Below are positions 44,101 to 57,066 of a stretch of DNA of 64,000 nt, piece by piece. The translations under genes and the position numbers were made by a program. The DNA is from Plenodomus lindquistii. Its lineage: Eukaryota; Ascomycota; Dothideomycetes; Pleosporales; Leptosphaeriaceae. The notes under the pieces are model-generated. The model did no database searches. It was not told the origin of the DNA and saw only the letters and a program-made list of their open reading frames with translations. Numbering within the stretch: position 1 is the first letter of the stretch; every line of letters starts with the position of its first letter. The DNA is taken from NCBI GenBank assembly GCA_025504975.1, contig JANUWI010000002.1, positions 744,001-808,000 of the forward strand, read 5' to 3'.

Positions 44101-44284
44101 GCGTATCTTGGAGAGTACAAGAACCAAACTTAATAGGTGCCACACAATATGAAAACACGTTTGCGGAAAAAAAAATATACGAGGAGACTCAACCAGCTCT
44201 ATACTCTATACCCATTGAAGACGCCTTGATGCTACCGGGTATCACAATCACAAATACACACACACACATCCACATACGCAGAAT
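41132..44284. other. 3.1-kb spacer upstream of the Mei2-like gene
   Basis: The likely promoter and long leader of the Mei2-like gene plus the 3' flank of the leftward gene ending at 44285. A strong-looking GTAAGT donor is present on the + strand at 42543 but I could not link it to a coding exon. Frames of up to 191 codons (43558-44133) show no family signature. A short (AC)n run lies at 44258-44268. Confidence 0.4.
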
Positions 44285-44836
44285 TCACTTCTTCCCCATG
44301 TCCGTCTCCCCCTCAAACATCCACCGATCATCGTCCACGCTCGCCACCTTCTTCCTCAAACTATTCTTCAGCGCCACCCGAATCTCTTCCTCCACCATCT
44401 TAGGATCCCAATGCGAATTCCGCTTCTCGTATAGACTAATCATCTCGTTGTCTTGACCTACAGTACATTGTTGTTAGCCAAGTGCCTTGCAAACCGTAAA
44501 ATCGCTTCCAAAACAGCACAATCGCTCCCTCTCTCCACTTGCCTCGAAGAAGCATACCATACCAGTCTTAACAAAAAACCGCTTACTCGTTTCCTCGTCC
44601 TCCTCGGGCGCAACCGCCAGCGCCATGTTCTTGTACACGGGATGCGGCGCCGCAATCTTGTAATCCCCTTGTGCGTCGCGCTCCACGAATTCTTCTTCAG
44701 TGGGCTGCTCGAAGATGTTGGCGGGCATTTGGTGGTCGGGGCGGATGGTTGTGGGGTTTTGGCGGCGCGAGGAGGTGGTGGTGTGGAAGATGTTGCGGCG
44801 GGCATTTGGGGGGAGGCGGACGGCGCGGTTGTCCAT
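44285..44836 (-). CDS. Small conserved-looking hypothetical protein
   Basis: Exons 44836-44563 and 44457-44285 join G|GT to give 148 residues. The N-terminus MDNRAVRLPPNARRNIFH is basic and proline-containing, the middle (ANIFEQPTEEEFVERDAQGD) is acidic, and the C-terminal half after the junction (NEMISLYEKRNSHWDPKMV, EEEIRVALKNSLRKKV, DDDRWMFEGE) looks helical and globular. The frame extends upstream of this ATG with a very Pro/Thr/His-rich translation that I take as 5' UTR. The intron (GTATGG...CTGTAG) is 105 bp. I do not recognise the family. Divergent from RAI1. Confidence 0.65.
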
Positions 44837-45262
44837 TTTAGGGGTTGGGGTGTGGTGTGGTGTTGCGCCGCGTGGGGGATTTGGGGTGCTAATGTTGTGG
44901 TGAATGGCGGTTTGGGGGCGCGATGTTGGTGTTGATGTGTGGTGGGTTTGGTGTGTTTGGGTTGCTGTAGCGTGGTGGGACGGGGGTGCGGCGGGGTGGG
45001 GACGTGGGGTGAATGGAGGGTTGGACCCTGTATGCGACAGCAACGTCAACTTTTGTGAGTATCGTCGAAATACGCGTGTCCTTACGCGTCAATATAGTGT
45101 TTGAAGCCTTGAAACGATTGTTAGAACGTCCGGTCCAAGGTCGATGCCATTATCGGCTGAAAAACGTTTCGACACCTAGGCAACCGAGCACAGCACAGCA
45201 CAGTCGCACAATACAGTCGCACCGCATTACACCACGTCCGAATATCGGCATCCCTGGCGACA
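44837..45262. promoter_or_regulatory. Divergent promoter, hypothetical gene / RAI1
   Basis: 426 bp between start codons. The half next to the leftward gene is G/T-rich on the + strand. No recognised element. Confidence 0.4.
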
Positions 45263-46880
45263 ATGTCTTCAGGACTCCCACCTCAGTCGCCTAGCCCATC
45301 GCCTGAACGAGACGCATCTCCGCCTCGCAAGCGACCCAGAACTCGAGCACCACCTGGCGCAGCAGCCGCATCTGCAGCCGCAGCGACGACATCTCGTACG
45401 ACGACGAACACCACCATCGACGCAATCCAAACAACACTGACGCATAACTCTCCTCCCTCCAATATCGAGATGCCGTCTGAAGTCCACCGATTCTCTGTCC
45501 AGCCGATCAATCGCTTTCGAGGTGCCGCATCTAGCATAAAGAGACCCCGTGAAGTCGCCAACTTTTCCTACGACGACAGCCACGCGTACAAGGACGATGA
45601 GTCGAGCATCAACTACTACGTACCACCACCAATGGGTGCAGACCTAAAGGAAGGTTTTGATACGTTCCGACACTATGAAGAAAAGGAGGATCCACATTTG
45701 GACAGTCTCCTCAGAGCGTTGGTTGCGAAGGAGAAGACATCAGGGGAAGGGGAGAGGATCAAGGCAGACTTTGTGACATGGAGGGGCATGATGACGAAGG
45801 TATGTTGATGAAAGCGTCTATAACGATTATGTGGCAAGGTAAGTAAGGCAGGCTTCTTACCTTGTTGCCGCTTGACAGACGAGCGTGGCTTTGGCATTCT
45901 CATGAACATGGCATACTAACACCGCACAGATCATGACCGCCCCCTTCGACAACTTTGCAGAGTTCGGCATGTTCGCAACCCTCCACGACGGCACCATCTA
46001 TCTCGAAGAAGACTTCCCCTCACGTGCCGCCGAACGCGCTGCAGAAGGCAACCGCCCACCGCCTCGCTACCAACACCCCGACCAACAATCCCGCGAGATG
46101 ATGACATACTGGGGCTACAAATTCGAGACGCTCGCTCTAATCCCCACGCCACCCTCTTCCACCCCACGTGAGGAAATCGAAAAGCACCAACGAAGCACAG
46201 TCTCGAATCACGCCCAACACTGCTCCATAGTGCACACCTCCTTCGGACCCCACACGCTTCTCCTCGGCGGTGAAGTCGACGGCCTCCTCGCGCCCAAGCC
46301 CTCCTCCCCCGACACACCCACCCAATGGGTCGAGCTCAAAACCTCCGAAGAACTCCCCCCACCACACCAACAACAACACCGTGACATTCTGAAATTCGAG
46401 CGCAAACTGCTAAAATTCTGGGCCCAAAGCTTCCTCCTCGGCGTCCCCAAGATTATCGTCGGATTCCGCAGTAAATCCGGAATCCTGAGAACTTTGCAGA
46501 CGTTCAATACGCATGAGATTCCTGGGATGGTGAGACGGGGCACAGGGTGCTGGGACGGCAACGTGTGTATTAATTTCGCAACGGAGGTGTTGGGGTGGTT
46601 GAAGAGCGTGATTAAGGGTGAGGGCGTGTACAGTGTCAGTATGCAGAAGAAGAGTGGGGTTGTGGAGGTGCGCAGGATCAAGGACGGATGTGGTGATATT
46701 GTTAGCGGGGAGTTTTTGCAGTGGAGAAGAAAAAGAAGAGGGGGTCCGATGGGAGGGGATGTTGATGCAGATGCAGATGCAGACGCAGCGGTTGGGCTGA
46801 AAGGTCAAAATGCGGATATGTGTGCGGTGTCGACGGAGACGGAGAATTCTACGGAGGGTGCGCGGGGCGGTGGGTCGTGA
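45263..46880 (+). CDS. RAI1: Rai1/DXO-family RNA decapping nuclease
   Basis: Removes incomplete or aberrant 5' caps (pyrophosphohydrolase/decapping) in the nucleus and stabilises the exonuclease Rat1. Exons 45263-45799 and 45930-46880 (phase 0) give 495 residues. Catalytic motifs are present: YWGYKFE, then GGEVD with Glu294-x-Asp296 and ELKTS with Glu314-x-Lys316, the two metal-binding pairs of the family. KLLKFWAQSFLLGVPKIIVGFR follows, containing the conserved Gln. The first about 80 residues are disordered (Pro/Ser/Ala/Thr). The C-terminus is longer than usual: a basic RRKRRGG patch and an Asp-Ala repeat (46760-46787) from a GATGCA microsatellite. The intron is 130 bp with a good branch-like TACTAAC next to the acceptor. 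Confidence 0.93.
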
Positions 46881-47230
46881 CTCGAAGAGGGGGGGGGGAT
46901 CAGCAGGAGGATCAAACAGTCGTCGTGGTGTGCTAACATGAATAATGACGATGCTTGGCAATCAACATACTTTTAGACTACTGTACTCCTTCTTCCTTCC
47001 TTCCTTTGGCGAGCCGAGTACCACCGCCTTGCTGCTATCCTGGCTTGACGTGTGTGCATGTCAGAGTCAAATATTCTTGTCCTTGCGCTGTGGCTGTGTC
47101 CATGTGGCATTGCGCATGATGCATGAGGAGGAGTTTCAAAGAAATGTCCGACCGGGGTAGTTTCAACGCACCGTTATGCCGTGGAGGGTGTTGATAGCGA
47201 CGCAGCTATCTATTCAGAGTCGATGATTAT

Positions 47231-47252
47231 GATGATGATGATGATGATGATG
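47231..47252. repeat. (GAT)n microsatellite
   Basis: Seven consecutive GAT/ATG units, non-coding. Confidence 0.85.
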
Positions 47253-49110
47253 GATACATACAGTCTAGGGTCGATAACGTAGGAGGAAACGTCAGTGTCG
47301 ATAATGGTAACACCTATCGTATACTACCTAACTACTTCAAAACAACCCTTTAAAACACACATCCTTCTCTTTCCCCCTCCCGTCCCATCGCCTGTACACA
47401 TACATGTATATAATAAATACATCATCCAAGCCTAAAACCAAAACCAAACCCACACCATGCAAATTCGTTCCCCTATCCCATTCATCACCCGTCCGTCGAA
47501 CGCACGAGAAAAGCCCTGCATTGGATGGGAGAGGAAACGACATGTTTACTTCACTATTTCTATCTCTAGCCATGGATATGGATATAATGTATCGCTACTC
47601 TCGTGTTATCAAGTGCTTGTGACGTATAGTAGGCGGGGCACAGGCGATGGGGTGTATAGCTGCGTATGCTATCTAGGTAGGTGTTGAGGTTTCTTATGCC
47701 TGGGGGTCAAAATGGCTAGATGTTGTTTTTAATATATGGTGACAAGTGAAATGCGCTTTGAGGTCGGGAATGAAGTGTATGGAGTTTTTTTTGCTTGCTT
47801 GCTTGCTTGAGATGGTACACATAATAACAGCGTGTGCTCTGTCTGTCTGTCTTCTTCGCTCCAATTAGAGTATAGACATAGGTTGCAGATCTGGCCAGTT
47901 TTGAATCTGGGACCCCAGGCAGGCAAGGAGTGAATGAGTAAATGGATATGGTAGATACATAGATGCACAAGACACCCATCCTTTCTTATTTATTTATTGT
48001 CTCATCAGGACGAGTTCGTAAGTGCCTGTATTGCAACACGTTTGTTAAAAGATATATTAATGACGTAAGAGAAAGCAGGAGAAGAGTGAAAAGTTGGTGT
48101 TGTGAGGTTTTTTTAGTGAAGAGATGAGGTAATATGTGACCAACGGCTTCCAACACAGGCCCTTCATCCATGACAGCAGAAACTTGTCTGCGGTTGGTGG
48201 GACTGCTGAGTTCGAACTTCGCAGAGGTTCGGTAGAAGTTTTTGATGGGCTGTTTAATTAGAATAATGGTAATTAAATAGATCACGTTTTTTCGTGGGCA
48301 CTTGGAAAGCGTATGATGTGATTGTTGCGGTCAGGAGTTATATCTCATTTAGGTAATTCTTAAGAAGAGGGCTGCTGCAGCATGGTGGTAGTTGTTGCTG
48401 TTATAACATATTCAAGTTCGCAATGTCTGGCGTAGCTGTTGTTGTAGATATCTCAACGGAATTGATATCACAGTCGCCGCTCATAAAATATCCTCTAGTA
48501 CATATTGCAATCACAGCAACGCATTCTCAAAATATGACACTTTCGCATAAATCAGCAGGAGCCTTTCAGCCATCAAAACCTCCTGTATGTATACCATGGT
48601 GAGGATGATATTTGATAGGCGCTATTTCCAAAGAGCACAAGGAGATATATCGTAAAGCCTAGTCACCAGTGACATGTAAAAGCCTCCAACCTATCTCTAG
48701 TAGTACAACATGCTCAAAAGGAAAACCCCACAAAAACCCAACAAACAACCACACACCCAACCTACGAGCAAATCCAGCACCCAAACTATACCCACGCAGC
48801 CCACCAAACCTCGCCTTGACCCGACACTACCTCCCTTCAGACCCATCACCATTCCCCAAAAAACAGGTTCTCAAGCTCCCATCTCCAACCCTCAGACTTT
48901 GCAAACCCACTCCACCCCTTGATTCCGCATTCTAGCCCGATCCTTGATGTTGGCGCCACAAGTCCTCAACGTATACTGTACTTCATCTTCCAGTAGAGGG
49001 TACGGTAGGTGTACAATCAATCAATCCCACATTCCCAAGAACGGCACATCACGCATCACGACGGTACCCAGGTACCGAAACCCACACAAACTCAATAGTC
49101 GACTAAAGTA

Positions 49111-49131
49111 GAGAGAGAGAGAGAGAGAGAG
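49111..49131. repeat. (GA)n microsatellite
   Basis: Ten perfect GA units. Confidence 0.9.
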
Positions 49132-49322
49132 TACGCAAAACGATTGTGACGGAGACCCTTGGGAATCCTAATCGTGATTCCTGCAAACTATATACACATG
49201 CCCAAACATACGATACGATAACTTTTATAGATATTTTCTAACTCGCCTTCTTCGGGGGATAAGGGTAGAGTGGCATCGTTGTCGCGGACATGTATGCCAT
49301 TAATCCAGAAAAAAAAAAAGAT

Positions 49323-49358
49323 CTACCTACCTACCTACCTACCTACCTACCTACCTAC
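49323..49358. repeat. (CTAC)n microsatellite
   Basis: Nine perfect CTAC units, flanked by A-runs on both sides. Confidence 0.9.
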
Positions 49359-52300
49359 AAAAAATCATCGTCACATGTTCGGAACTGGACTTCGGAAATG
49401 ATCCCGCGATTCATCGTGCTGCATGCGGAGCACGTCTCCACCGTGTCGCAACCCTTTTCCACTTGGGCGAATAACCTAGACTAGTACCATGAGTACATAG
49501 CGTTTTCTGTTCCCGGTTACACGTCTACACGTACACCCAAGGCCAGACCAGTATTGTAGACTTTATCGAGACCCGACACCTGCATCTGTCACCTTGCAAC
49601 GGGGGAAGCGGCAATATCTACCGTTCCGTGAAACTAACTCCACTTGCTGCGCGGCAGAGCAGAGCAGGGCAGGGCACCTAATCCCAATCCCCATGGCCCC
49701 CTCAACGTATCAGCGAATCAAACAGCGCAAGACGCTTGTGTGTCGCCATTGAAGGATGTAGGATGCAGGATGCAGGAGTATGAGGATTTGGAACGAAGGA
49801 ACGAAGGAAGGAAGGAAGGGTCTGGGCGGGGGTAAGGCTGGCGAGTAATGGGCGCGCGCGACCGTTGGAAGTGGAGACGAGGGGACGCTGCGGGGTGCGA
49901 GTCGTGGTTTTTTGTCACAATCGAGCAATCTACCGCTGGTGAAGGATTGGCATTGGTCTGGATTGGGGTCTTGTGTTGCATACTGTACGGTGGTGGGGGA
50001 GAGTTATTGGGGAAGGAGGTGCGCGGTGCGCGAGCGGGGGCGAAACGCGTACCGGTACCGGTATCGCCGATTGTTGCTTGAGGTCGGTCGTTGGGCAGGT
50101 TGTATTTGCATTGCATGTAAACACGACAGTGTCTTGGTGCTTGGTATAGGTATGACTACGGTGACGCCGTTGGGTTCTTTCACGGGCAGTGGCTGACCGA
50201 ACTGGGGGTTTGTGATATTCAGGTATTTCGCCAGAGGGGTATGTATGTAGTTGGGCTGGTGACGGACGCTTTTCGCTGGTAAGTTCCATACGCATAGAGT
50301 CGTTTTCTGCGATTAGGTTCTCGGCATAGTGAACATGGGGATAGATAGGTGCTTGTTGCGAGGCGTTAGCACAGAATCCTTGTGTCAGACTTCCAGGCAG
50401 ACCATGACTGGCAGCCATACATAGACGCATCCAGGGCCTGGAAGTGTTACATACCTGGAGCCCAAGTCATGACCAAACACTTGACGAACGAAATCGTATG
50501 ATGAAATTAGCTCTTTTGCGGGGAATAAGTCAAGGACGGTGATCGCCTTCGGCTGTTTCCTTGCCACCGTGTCCTAAAAGCAATCGTCGACTCGTGTCTG
50601 ATACAATATGCACGATGATTTACCGTGATCGACTTGCAAGCTTTTCGGTAGTTGGAAAGATCAAGGTACGGATGGAGTCGGTGATTTCTGGCTCAGTACT
50701 GGGGCCATCTCGCCGCACGTTGCAGGATATCCGATATGAATGCAGGCTTTGAAAACCTCACAGTGTCGATCTCCAGCAGTTCCACTGTTACGCAGGGTAG
50801 GGGAGGTGAAAGGGGTGCAGTTGCTACAGTAGGGGCCACCGATTCTGAGGAAGCTGTCGTAGTTACCCAGCAGGGAGCAGTTCATCGATGTGCAACAGAT
50901 TGCTTCCGTCGGTCAGCATTTCTTTTCGTCACGATTCCAGACACGATGCCAAGCTCCGACGCATTTCTCTGTTCTTGGAGCTCCACGGTCCAACTCATGG
51001 CAGGGCAGGGCATTGCATTCGACACGCTTAGCTATCGACGCAGCTCGTCCTCACATTTGTCGGAGGTTGCCAGCGAGCCTCGTAGGACCGATGAACGGGT
51101 AGTCAGCAATGAGAAAAAGATCGTCGAAACGATTATCCTGCCTCGTGCTTCCTGCAGCTCCGACGCCCGGATCGACTGAGTATCCGATGAAAATCAGATC
51201 CAGAAGCGGATAGCGAGACCTCAGACCAGTATGTACCCATGCAAAGGCCCGACTCAACCTTGATTGGCGATCAGGAGTGGCTCGGCTCAGTATGCGAATC
51301 CGAACGGGATGGGAGCATGGATCCTGGGTGGACGTTGTGAATCACCGTTGACAAGATTGTAGGGCGGCTGAGTAAGATGAGAGAAATATCACCGCGATTC
51401 GGCGTAAAAAGTTACCAGGTATGTATAGTATGCAGCAAGTGGAGTGGGAAAAGGTCCGTCGTCACCTTGCACAGGTAACAGGTTCCTTGATATTTTCATT
51501 GTCAACAGCTCCGCTTCGGCTGATCCCCACGGCCTTTTCATGCCCAAGGTAATATTCCGAGCTAATTGGGTGAGATTTGTAATTTCTCGATTTGGACGTC
51601 CCTGGACAGACGATCAATGCCAACCAATCGTTCAAGGGAACCTGGAGAAAATGTACCCTCGCACAGTGAACCTCAAATCGTCAATATTGCTGGCATCAAA
51701 ATTTGTGTTCGGTTCGCACTTGGGCAGCAGCATCGAGAAAGTGGTATCGATCCCCAGCAAGCATGCCTGTTCGCTCTGGGGCTTTGTGATCGGCCCGCCC
51801 AGGATCGTTGAGCCTTGGTGCGCAGTCGGTCCTGGACATCTCATCTGAATGCAAGCAGGCATGCATATTGGATGCTGTCGTCGAGTTCAGAGATGACGTT
51901 TGGTCATTCTGCAAAGGTGTGACCACATGAGGTGACGTTGTGGCTGGTGGGTCGATACTTGCAGTGGGTGAAACTTCGAAACGGCCTCAAGCCACATGCA
52001 CTTAGGTACCCTGTGTTTCAGGCTTGAGTGGTCTCAACCGCTCCTCAGAAAGCAATGAAACAGCACGGGTAAATCGGTGTGCACTTGAGCTAAGAAGTGC
52101 TTGCAGCGATCATGGTTGCTCTTTGCTGACGTTGCAGTGAGCCCCAAGCCGCTTCCCCGCAATCTCACCAATCGCTCCGACATCATTGTTGTCCTGGGAT
52201 AAGTTAGCAGTGGTCCTGTGGACGGCATGCTTCATTTGTCGCCTTGATCTGCGCCCATGTGATCAATCGAGATATTTCCGTCACCACAAAGCTGCTCGAG

Positions 52301-55300
52301 GAGCTTGCGAGCTTGCGCGCTCGAAGCTGCAAGTCACCAACCTCGTCACTACTAGTATAGCGACGAATAACCGGGCCAGGCTCTCTTGAGCACTGTAGCA
52401 GGTAAGGCGTCAGCGAGGTGGCAATTAAAGCGGCAGCCGGGAGCTTGCAAAGTTTCTTTCAGCCAGTTTAATCAAAATCGCGTGGCTGGCCGTACCCTTC
52501 CACATGCCTTTCCCTGCGCGAATGGAGCTTATCGCCAAGTTCAACGGGCAGATCAGCAAGACAACGGGTGGATCAACAAGGTTCTCAACGTCCGTCCTGA
52601 GAATCCGGAGGCTTTGCAGGGCGTAAGTCGCCATCGAAGCTGTGCGTAATCGCAAACATGTCCGGCGTTCCTCACTGGAGCCTTCGACTTCACCACTGTG
52701 TCAATGCTCGATTAAGAAAGACGTCGGATGCACGTCACGATTCTTATTCACAGCTCGCGATAGGACAGCCTGCGTGAAATGTCAGTGTCGGTGCATAGAT
52801 CGCGACGCCTTTACAGGTGCCGGCGCCCTTAAGTGCACATTGCCGATGCATAATTTCAAGCAGATAGACACACACCTCTGCGCGACATCATCGTGTCTGG
52901 GCACGAGCTGCGCATGTCTACCGCTCAACTTCGGCACCGACCGATTCTTGAGGCGGAGTTGGCGCCGTTGCTTCTTATACGTGTGTACCTGCGAAACACC
53001 TTCACACGCGACATGGAGCATGACTCTAACATAGCGACCTACAAATAGAGTGAAGCCGGGTGATGAAACTACTCGTTGAGTGGTGGCGGACGAGTGACGT
53101 GGGAACTTATTGTGAAGGGTTGCATGAGAGCTGCGAGTGTGAAGCTCGCCAATCGCCGGGTTAGAAGGTAGAGCTGTGCTGCCGTCGAGTCACAAGATCC
53201 TGCAGACGTACGGATCACGTCTTGCTGTGTACCGAGAGCAAGACATAGGCACGGATCAACAGTACATATGAAGGTTGAACCGTGGGGCACACTGGCAGAT
53301 CTACGGCAATCCCGGACGATTCGCTCCAACACTAGCTCGTAGTGCGCCAATCGTTGAGGCAGCTCAAATAATGGCAATAGAGTTTGGGAACGCCGGTCTG
53401 TGCGAGCCCGTAAGCATAGGACTGGGCTTTGCCGTTTGTGGGGTAGGTGAAATAATCGTAATCCTGAAATTCCAAGTGTAGACGAATGTGTTTGAGTGTG
53501 TACTTTCGAGGAGAGCCGTTGAATGGCAAAGGATCCAGATCAGCTGATCGACGGCGCTATGCCATACTCTAAACGTTAGACCATCAATCTCCGTCGTCTT
53601 GCTTCAAGGCTCAATGGCCAGACATTTGATGTAGATAGTGTATAGCCTCCCCAAGGTGGGTATAAGCCATCCTGCTCAGAGATTAGCACCCGCCAACGAG
53701 AGCCAAGGACAGTGAAATGAGCTCTAGTCAGAGGACAACACATACGAAGCGGCAACTGTTCAACGTCCCCGAAACTTTACGTAGTTGTCCTCTAAACTCC
53801 ACTCAAACTCCACAATCACGACGTTTAACCTCCCTAAACGACAAACTTTTCTTTCGCTTTTCTCTGAGTGTCCCCGTGGAGCTAGCTACATCTCTGATAT
53901 GAATTTCTAGTTTAGCAGGACCGTTGCTAACGTCTCGCCAACGCTAGGTGCCACGCGCATTGCGGTACCTAAGGTGAAGCTTTAGCGAAGTTGTATAGGA
54001 TCTGAATGGCTGGCTCGCGAGATACGAAAGGAAAATGCTTAGAGTTTGAAGCATGGTTAACAATTGCCATACGAAGCCACCTTGGGATTCAGGCGGCAGG
54101 CCCAATTACACTTTCGGCTACAGATGAGCGGCCCGTCGCATGCGCCGTGTTTTGACAAAGTGCAGTTGGCCGAATTCCTTCCGATCAAGTATGTATTCGA
54201 CCAAGATAGATCAGGGATAGCGAGGACGTAGCAACATTCCCTGTCTTGATCTGGTCAAGTCTGGCACAAAGATCAAGTGCCGAAAGCTGCCAGGCACCAG
54301 GGTAGCTGAGCTTTCCAGGAGTCTTGGTAGAATCAGTGGTCTTGCGGTGGGCCACTTCAGTCATGGTTCTCAAACGGAGGAAGCCGTAGTGCATCTGGGG
54401 ATCGTATGTATGGTCTTGATGTGATGGTGAAAATTTGTCGTCTTGCCCGACGGGAAGAGAAACAGGGCAGTGTTCATCCCTTTGTCGATCGATTGTGATG
54501 CCCATTCTGAAAACCGTAGTGTACAATCCCAAAGGTTGCCTTGGCCCGAAAGGATACTGTAACCCCCAGACATGGAATAGCAAGGCAATTTCCAGGCTAA
54601 TACCAATTCAACAAATGTTCGGATCATAGAAGCACAACTTTGTAGGGAAGCACTGAGGACCAGAGCGCTCGAAAAGTAAGATGACGAACCTCGATATTTT
54701 GGGTTTCAGAACGTGCCTGAGTATGCAGTGAAGCAGCGATCGCATGCCAAGCTCAGCATACCGTTGCTGTTTTGAACCCCTTGCAGTAAGATCCACTTGG
54801 GCGTGGATCATGCTTCGTTGAATGACAGGACTGAGGTCTAGATGTTGAATGTACCTGCCAGCCAGGACATGCTTGTGATGACCAAAGTTACCCAGAACCT
54901 AAGCTTGTGACGCAGTTGCCTCGTAAGTTTGAGGCTTACCGGAAGATCTACGGTTGTGCTCACTCGTCACAGACGTGGGTTCATATGCTTCATGACCGAT
55001 GTAGCCATCAACCACTGGCTGAGTCTGCGCAAACGACCGCTGACTCACGGGCTAAACGGCAAACGCCTCACACGATTCGGGAAAGCTGTTCCCGAATTAT
55101 GGTCAGAAGTGCCTCTTATGCTCTGCGCCAAGTGCCGTGGATGGAGGTCGAGACTTGGAACTGACGAAGATGTTCTAGGATTCATCGTACGACGAGAGCA
55201 GGTGATTTGCAGCCCCGTGATCAGGCTCAGTTGGGCGCCACCGGGATGACCAAAAGCTGGACAAAGCGAACCTTTCACCTTTGTACAGCAGGCTAGAGTG

Positions 55301-56685
55301 CGCGGCGTCGGGACCTGAATTCTCGTAGCATGGGAGAAACGTGATGACGGTTGCTAAGGTTGAGTGTAGGAGAGAAGAGGAAGCGTGTGATTGTCTAATA
55401 CACAACTTGCCAAATGACGTGCGGCATTAGTGGACGCCTTTAGCCATGTGCACCACTCCCCTATACCGAGCGTGTTATGAGCTTGCTTCACAGCGGTGCT
55501 CCCCGCAAGGAGCACAGACTAAGGTACAGTTGAACGTTGACCTGCAGTAGGTTTCGACCCTTAGGCAGGTGCCGGTGGTGTGGTTTCTAAGGTAGTCTAG
55601 CCGCCATGAGAGCGGGATGATTTTGACATGTTGCGGTGGTGAACTAGTCGAGAGACAGCTCTGAGCTCAACGGTCGGTTTCGGGTACGCAGCAAGGCGCT
55701 ATGGGTTTGTGCTGGCCATTCTGGGAAACACGACGATCCCAGCGGGAGGCTATTGATTGAGAGCTGGGGGATTTGCAGCAGTGACTAGGCCAGAGGAGGA
55801 AGTAATTACATAGGTAGCGGCGGGCCAAACAGGACAAGGTCGACACTTGGAAAAAGGGTCGAAGCCGAGTTGCGGAGTGGTGACCGGAACTGGTAGCGGG
55901 CTTACCGTAGTGGTTGGCGTATTGACTGGCGAATTGTGCTGCTCAACATTATTGTGAGTAGTGTACCGCGATATTCGCCATGTTCCGCAGCTTTCGGATG
56001 TGCACCAGCGATCGGGGGATTTGTGTTTGGTGGAGTCAGCTGGTTCTTCGTATTGCAATCATTGGCTCATCAAGTGCGAAAGTGGACGATGCAGCAAGCA
56101 CTCTGCAGGTGCGCCAGGACACACGGACGCCGTCGTCATCGACAGCCCCGCAGTCAAGTGGCTGACGAGGCTCGCGCCAGAAATGTGCTGGTGCGTGGTG
56201 ATGGAAATTCAGCAAGCAGGCCAGGAGCGTGCCGGCTTGGAGGTGTGTATGTGCTGTTACTGTATACGAGTGGGGAGGGGCAAAGGGAAGCTGGGGCTGT
56301 TGGAGGGTCTGATGAATGCTCTTTCCAGAGGGCGCGCCTGCGGAATCAAAATCTTGGGCATGGCGCAGAGAGGAGAGGTGAGCCGTGAGCTGCACGCATA
56401 GGCTTGTTGACGGGGATGGCCAGCGTGCAGGCTGCAGGTCGCGGTGTGCGGAAGGGAGGAATTTTGGGCGAAGAGGCGTGACGGGACGTGCATGATTCTC
56501 GCCAGGATCATTAGGCGTGCATGGGGCGTCTGCCGAGACGTGCCCACGCTAGAGCGCTTACGGCCAGCGAGCTCCAACCTCGCCATGAGCATCATCCGCC
56601 ATGCGCTGCTGCACGATTGCAATGCTAATGTCGTTGGAAGCCAAGGTTTGCAGTCGGCCGCTGCCTGCCATGAACGCATGTACGT

Positions 56686-56711
56686 GTATGTATGTATGTA
56701 TGTATGTATGT
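56686..56711. repeat. (GTAT)n microsatellite
   Basis: About six GTAT units. Confidence 0.85.
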
Positions 56712-56879
56712 ACACCGACAGGACTTGGGCCTGCCTCAGTCATGAGCCGGCCGCCAGGATTGGGTGGCAGACGCGACGTGTGAAACATAGCGCTCCGTCC
56801 CGAATCCGCGAGCTTTAGGCCCGTCATGGCAGTCGGGACGAGCATCCCAGGGGTCAGCGAGCGTGCTCAGTGCTGGTGG

Positions 56880-56942
56880 TTGAGTGATGGTTGAGTGATG
56901 GTTGAGTGATGGCTGAGTGATGGCTGCTGGCTGCTGGCTGCT
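56880..56942. repeat. 11-bp tandem repeat followed by a 7-bp tandem repeat
   Basis: Four near-perfect copies of TGAGTGATGGT/C, passing directly into copies of TGCTGGC. A small minisatellite in non-coding DNA. Confidence 0.8.
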
Positions 56943-57066
56943 TGACGGCCATGCTTCTCCGCATCTTTGCCTCAGCTCAGCATACCTACCTAGCATCCAA
57001 CCTCGGTCCTAATTGGAACCGCCCATGTATAGCCCGTCGTCGCCCATGGCCGCCGCCCAACGCCGT

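Noticed and set aside
43558..44133. 191-codon + frame upstream of the 44285 gene
   Set aside because: No ATG at its start and no recognisable domain; length is within what is expected by chance in this GC range.
49323..49358. CTAC array considered as a CRISPR-like or telomere-like array
   Set aside because: A four-base unit without spacers; the fungal telomere repeat is TTAGGG. It is an ordinary microsatellite.
50736..51179. 147-codon + frame beginning with ATG
   Set aside because: A few frames of this length are expected by chance in 64 kb; a Ser/Val/Thr-rich translation without motif. Kept only as part of the 49.9-51.3 kb finding.
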